A stretch of 64,000 nucleotides of DNA from Candidatus Borrarchaeum weybense (GTDB lineage: Archaea > Asgardarchaeota > Sifarchaeia > Borrarchaeales > Borrarchaeaceae). Made by a program: the position numbers and the translations under genes. Below the pieces are notes generated by a model. It did not search any database. It was not told where the DNA came from and worked only from the letters and a program-made list of their open reading frames with translations. The stretch is from the NCBI GenBank assembly GCA_019057385.1, contig JAHQJS010000004.1, positions 124,001 to 188,000 of the forward strand, written 5' to 3'. Positions 62,632-64,000 of the stretch are shown here, in pieces. Each line of letters begins with the position of its first letter. Position 1 is the first letter of the stretch.

Positions 62632-63063
62632 ATGGTTCATATAAAGGACTTCCTTTCAACGAATATAGGCACTCGTGAAATCATGAATAAAAAAAAGTTG
62701 CTTTTATATGGTACATGCATGGCTGAAAAGCATCCCAACATTTTAGAAGAGTATGCTGAAGGAAGAGTAGCTTTAGCGGTTTGTCTAGAGAGAGATCACC
62801 TGAATATGGTAGCTTTCAAGCTTGCAACAATGGTAAAGAGTGCAAACTTAGAGGAGGTTGCGGTCTTAACCGTAGACGGCTCCCCTCATTGTGTTCAATT
62901 ACATCAAACTGTTTCTGAGGTCAATAGGTTATTTGATGACCCTCCGTCTACCCGTTATTTTGTAGTAGAGCATAGTAAAATCCATGAAGTAGATGAAAAA
63001 ACAGTAAAAACCTCTCGATTCCTATCAAAAATCGAGAAGTTATTGAGAAAAGGAAGCAAATAA
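62632..63063 (+). CDS. Conserved protein of unknown function, next to 2-oxoacid oxidoreductase gene
   Basis: A 143-residue soluble protein. G-T-C-M-A-E-K-H-P, A-V-C-L-E-R-D-H and V-L-T-V-D-G-S-P-H-C-V-Q-L-H place three cysteines and several histidines in conserved-looking motifs, which could bind a metal or cluster. The start at ATG 62632 has GGAGGAG eight bases before it. I do not know a function for this family. It is divergent from the gamma subunit gene. Confidence 0.65.
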   Translation: MVHIKDFLSTNIGTREIMNKKKLLLYGTCMAEKHPNILEEYAEGRVALAVCLERDHLNMVAFKLATMVKSANLEEVAVLTVDGSPHCVQLHQTVSEVNRLFDDPPSTRYFVVEHSKIHEVDEKTVKTSRFLSKIEKLLRKGSK

Positions 63064-63139
63064 AAAAAGGTTTATATGAGAGGCAGTTGTGTTTTAATTA
63101 GATACAGATTCTATTATTGCAGAGAACGGAGGCTTGCTT

Positions 63140-63481
63140 ATGGGAAAAGTGGAACGGCTCGCTAAAAAACTAAAAAATTATTTAGCAACTGATGAAAATA
63201 TTCTTTATGTTGCAGATACCTCTCCTTTTAAGGATGCAGTATATCCACCACAACTTATCGTAACAACGCAGAGGCTTATTTTTCGTATTCCTAAGGCGAT
63301 CGGTCAACAGCTTGAGGATTACCCCTATGAGTCAATAGTTAATCTCCAGATCGACGAGGGATTAATGTTTTCAAATATCATCATTAAAGCACCGGGTGTC
63401 GAAAGACTTGTCGAAGGACTTTCGAAGAAAGAAGCACAAGAAGTCATGAAATATGCAAGAGAGGCGCAAAAAAGCCAGTAA
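63140..63481 (+). CDS. Small PH-domain-like protein
   Basis: A 113-residue protein. The segment L-A-T-D-E-N-I-L-Y-V-A-D-T followed by L-I-V-T-T-Q-R-L-I-F-R and a strand pattern ending in a helix (S-K-K-E-A-Q-E-V-M-K-Y-A) matches bacterial PH-like domain proteins. These bind lipids or proteins. Start ATG 63140 has GGAGG seven bases upstream; TTG 63134 is also in frame. Its function is unknown. Confidence 0.7.
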   Translation: MGKVERLAKKLKNYLATDENILYVADTSPFKDAVYPPQLIVTTQRLIFRIPKAIGQQLEDYPYESIVNLQIDEGLMFSNIIIKAPGVERLVEGLSKKEAQEVMKYAREAQKSQ

Positions 63482-63620
63482 TTATGATTGATTACATTAA
63501 AAATAAATCGTTATAACCTTTTGATTTTTTCATTTTAGTACTAAAAATTCGTGAATAGTAGTTTAAATCAGCCTTATAAGCTATGTAACTGTTACTACAA
63601 TTTCTTTGAGTGTGAATACA

Positions 63621-64000
63621 ATGGAAGAATGGAAAAGCGAAAATCCCCCTGCACTCACGTTTGATAAATTCATAAGAACGGCTAGATTACTGAGCCCCAT
63701 GAAGGATTTCGAACTAGATGAACAAGAAATAGAATTCCGAAAGCATCCTTTATTAGATTACTGGTGTCGAATAAATTTAGGTAGGAGTCTGCGCGTTAAG
63801 CAAGCACATGCACCTTCAGATTATGATGACACCATTCAAGAAGTAATTAAAAGGACACATGAAAAATGTTTCTTCTGTCCTGAGAATCTAGAAACGACGA
63901 CGCCAAAATTCCCCCCAGAAGTTGCACCTGAAGGACGCTTAAGAAAAGGAAAGTTTGTTCTTCTACCAAATTTATTCCCGTTTGCAGAACATCATGCAGT
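63621..64000 (+). CDS. Galactose-1-phosphate uridylyltransferase-like protein (HIT superfamily), partial
   Basis: The first 126 codons of a gene cut by the window end. The sequence has C-F-F-C-P-E-N (zinc C-x2-C) and L-P-N-L-F-P-F-A-E-H-H-A, as in GalT-type nucleotidyltransferases. The catalytic H-P-H motif would lie beyond the end. It may use hexose-1-phosphate or related nucleotides. The start is ATG 63621. Confidence 0.72.
   Translation, partial: MEEWKSENPPALTFDKFIRTARLLSPMKDFELDEQEIEFRKHPLLDYWCRINLGRSLRVKQAHAPSDYDDTIQEVIKRTHEKCFFCPENLETTTPKFPPEVAPEGRLRKGKFVLLPNLFPFAEHHA

Noticed and set aside
1..64000. tRNA or rRNA genes
   Set aside because: I looked for T-loop GGTTC(A/G)A patterns and cloverleaf arms in intergenic regions and found none convincing; a covariance search would be decisive.

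Overview
This 64 kb window reads as chromosome of an Asgard archaeon. The diagnostic genes are eukaryote-like: a small RING protein, a ubiquitin-like protein ending GG plus two residues, a JAMM deubiquitinase, ESCRT-I subunits (UEV-type Vps23 and Vps28), ESCRT-II subunits (Vps22/36-like and Vps25), an MIT-domain Vps4 ATPase, and a protein with a Sec23/24-like zinc finger plus vWA layout. The base composition is AT-rich, promoters carry TATA boxes, and many starts follow GGAGG or GGTGA sites. I cannot name the lineage. No rRNA or tRNA gene was recognised.

Layout. 0.2-5 kb: RING, ubiquitin-like and JAMM genes, a coiled-coil protein on the other strand, then Vps23, Vps28 and Vps22/36. 5-12.5 kb: a Ca2+-type P-ATPase, an M28 peptidase, Vps25 and Vps4 (minus strand) and archaeal phosphoglycerate mutase. 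ESCRT-III is not in the window. 12.7-18.5 kb: a MoaD/SAMP-like protein, aspartate kinase, aspartate-semialdehyde dehydrogenase, a HEAT-repeat protein and a class III aminotransferase. 18.6-21.1 kb: two CRISPR relics flank a reductive-dehalogenase-like protein and an IS200/IS605-like remnant.

21.3-39 kb is a defence island. It holds a HerA ATPase and a NurA-like partner, a 49-repeat CRISPR array with its leader on the right, and a type I-B cas set (DUF2797 gene, cas1, cas2, cas4, cas8b, cas7, cas5, cas3, with cas6 on the other strand). A further relic mini-array lies upstream of cas6. The nurA-herA and cas promoters carry the same 13-bp motif (palindromic core) exactly 8 bp after their TATA boxes, the best hint that the two systems are co-regulated.

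39-47.5 kb returns to aspartate-family metabolism. An operon of a second aspartate kinase, ADH synthase and DHQ synthase II makes the early aromatic precursor from aspartate semialdehyde. It is preceded by a short ORF whose end is very rich in Phe, Tyr and Trp. Divergently lie an ACT-domain protein and homoserine dehydrogenase, then the Sec23/24-like gene and threonine synthase. 47.5-57 kb is accessory: coiled-coil and membrane proteins, a TnpB-family protein, a pseudogene, secreted and unknown proteins, a tandem paralogue pair and a DUF2207 protein. 57-64 kb is catabolic or accessory metabolism: a 2-keto-4-pentenoate hydratase-like protein, an amidohydrolase, an HMGL-like lyase/synthase, OsmC, a phenylacetate-CoA ligase-like enzyme, a 2-oxoacid oxidoreductase gamma subunit, a PH-like protein and a GalT-like gene cut by the window end.
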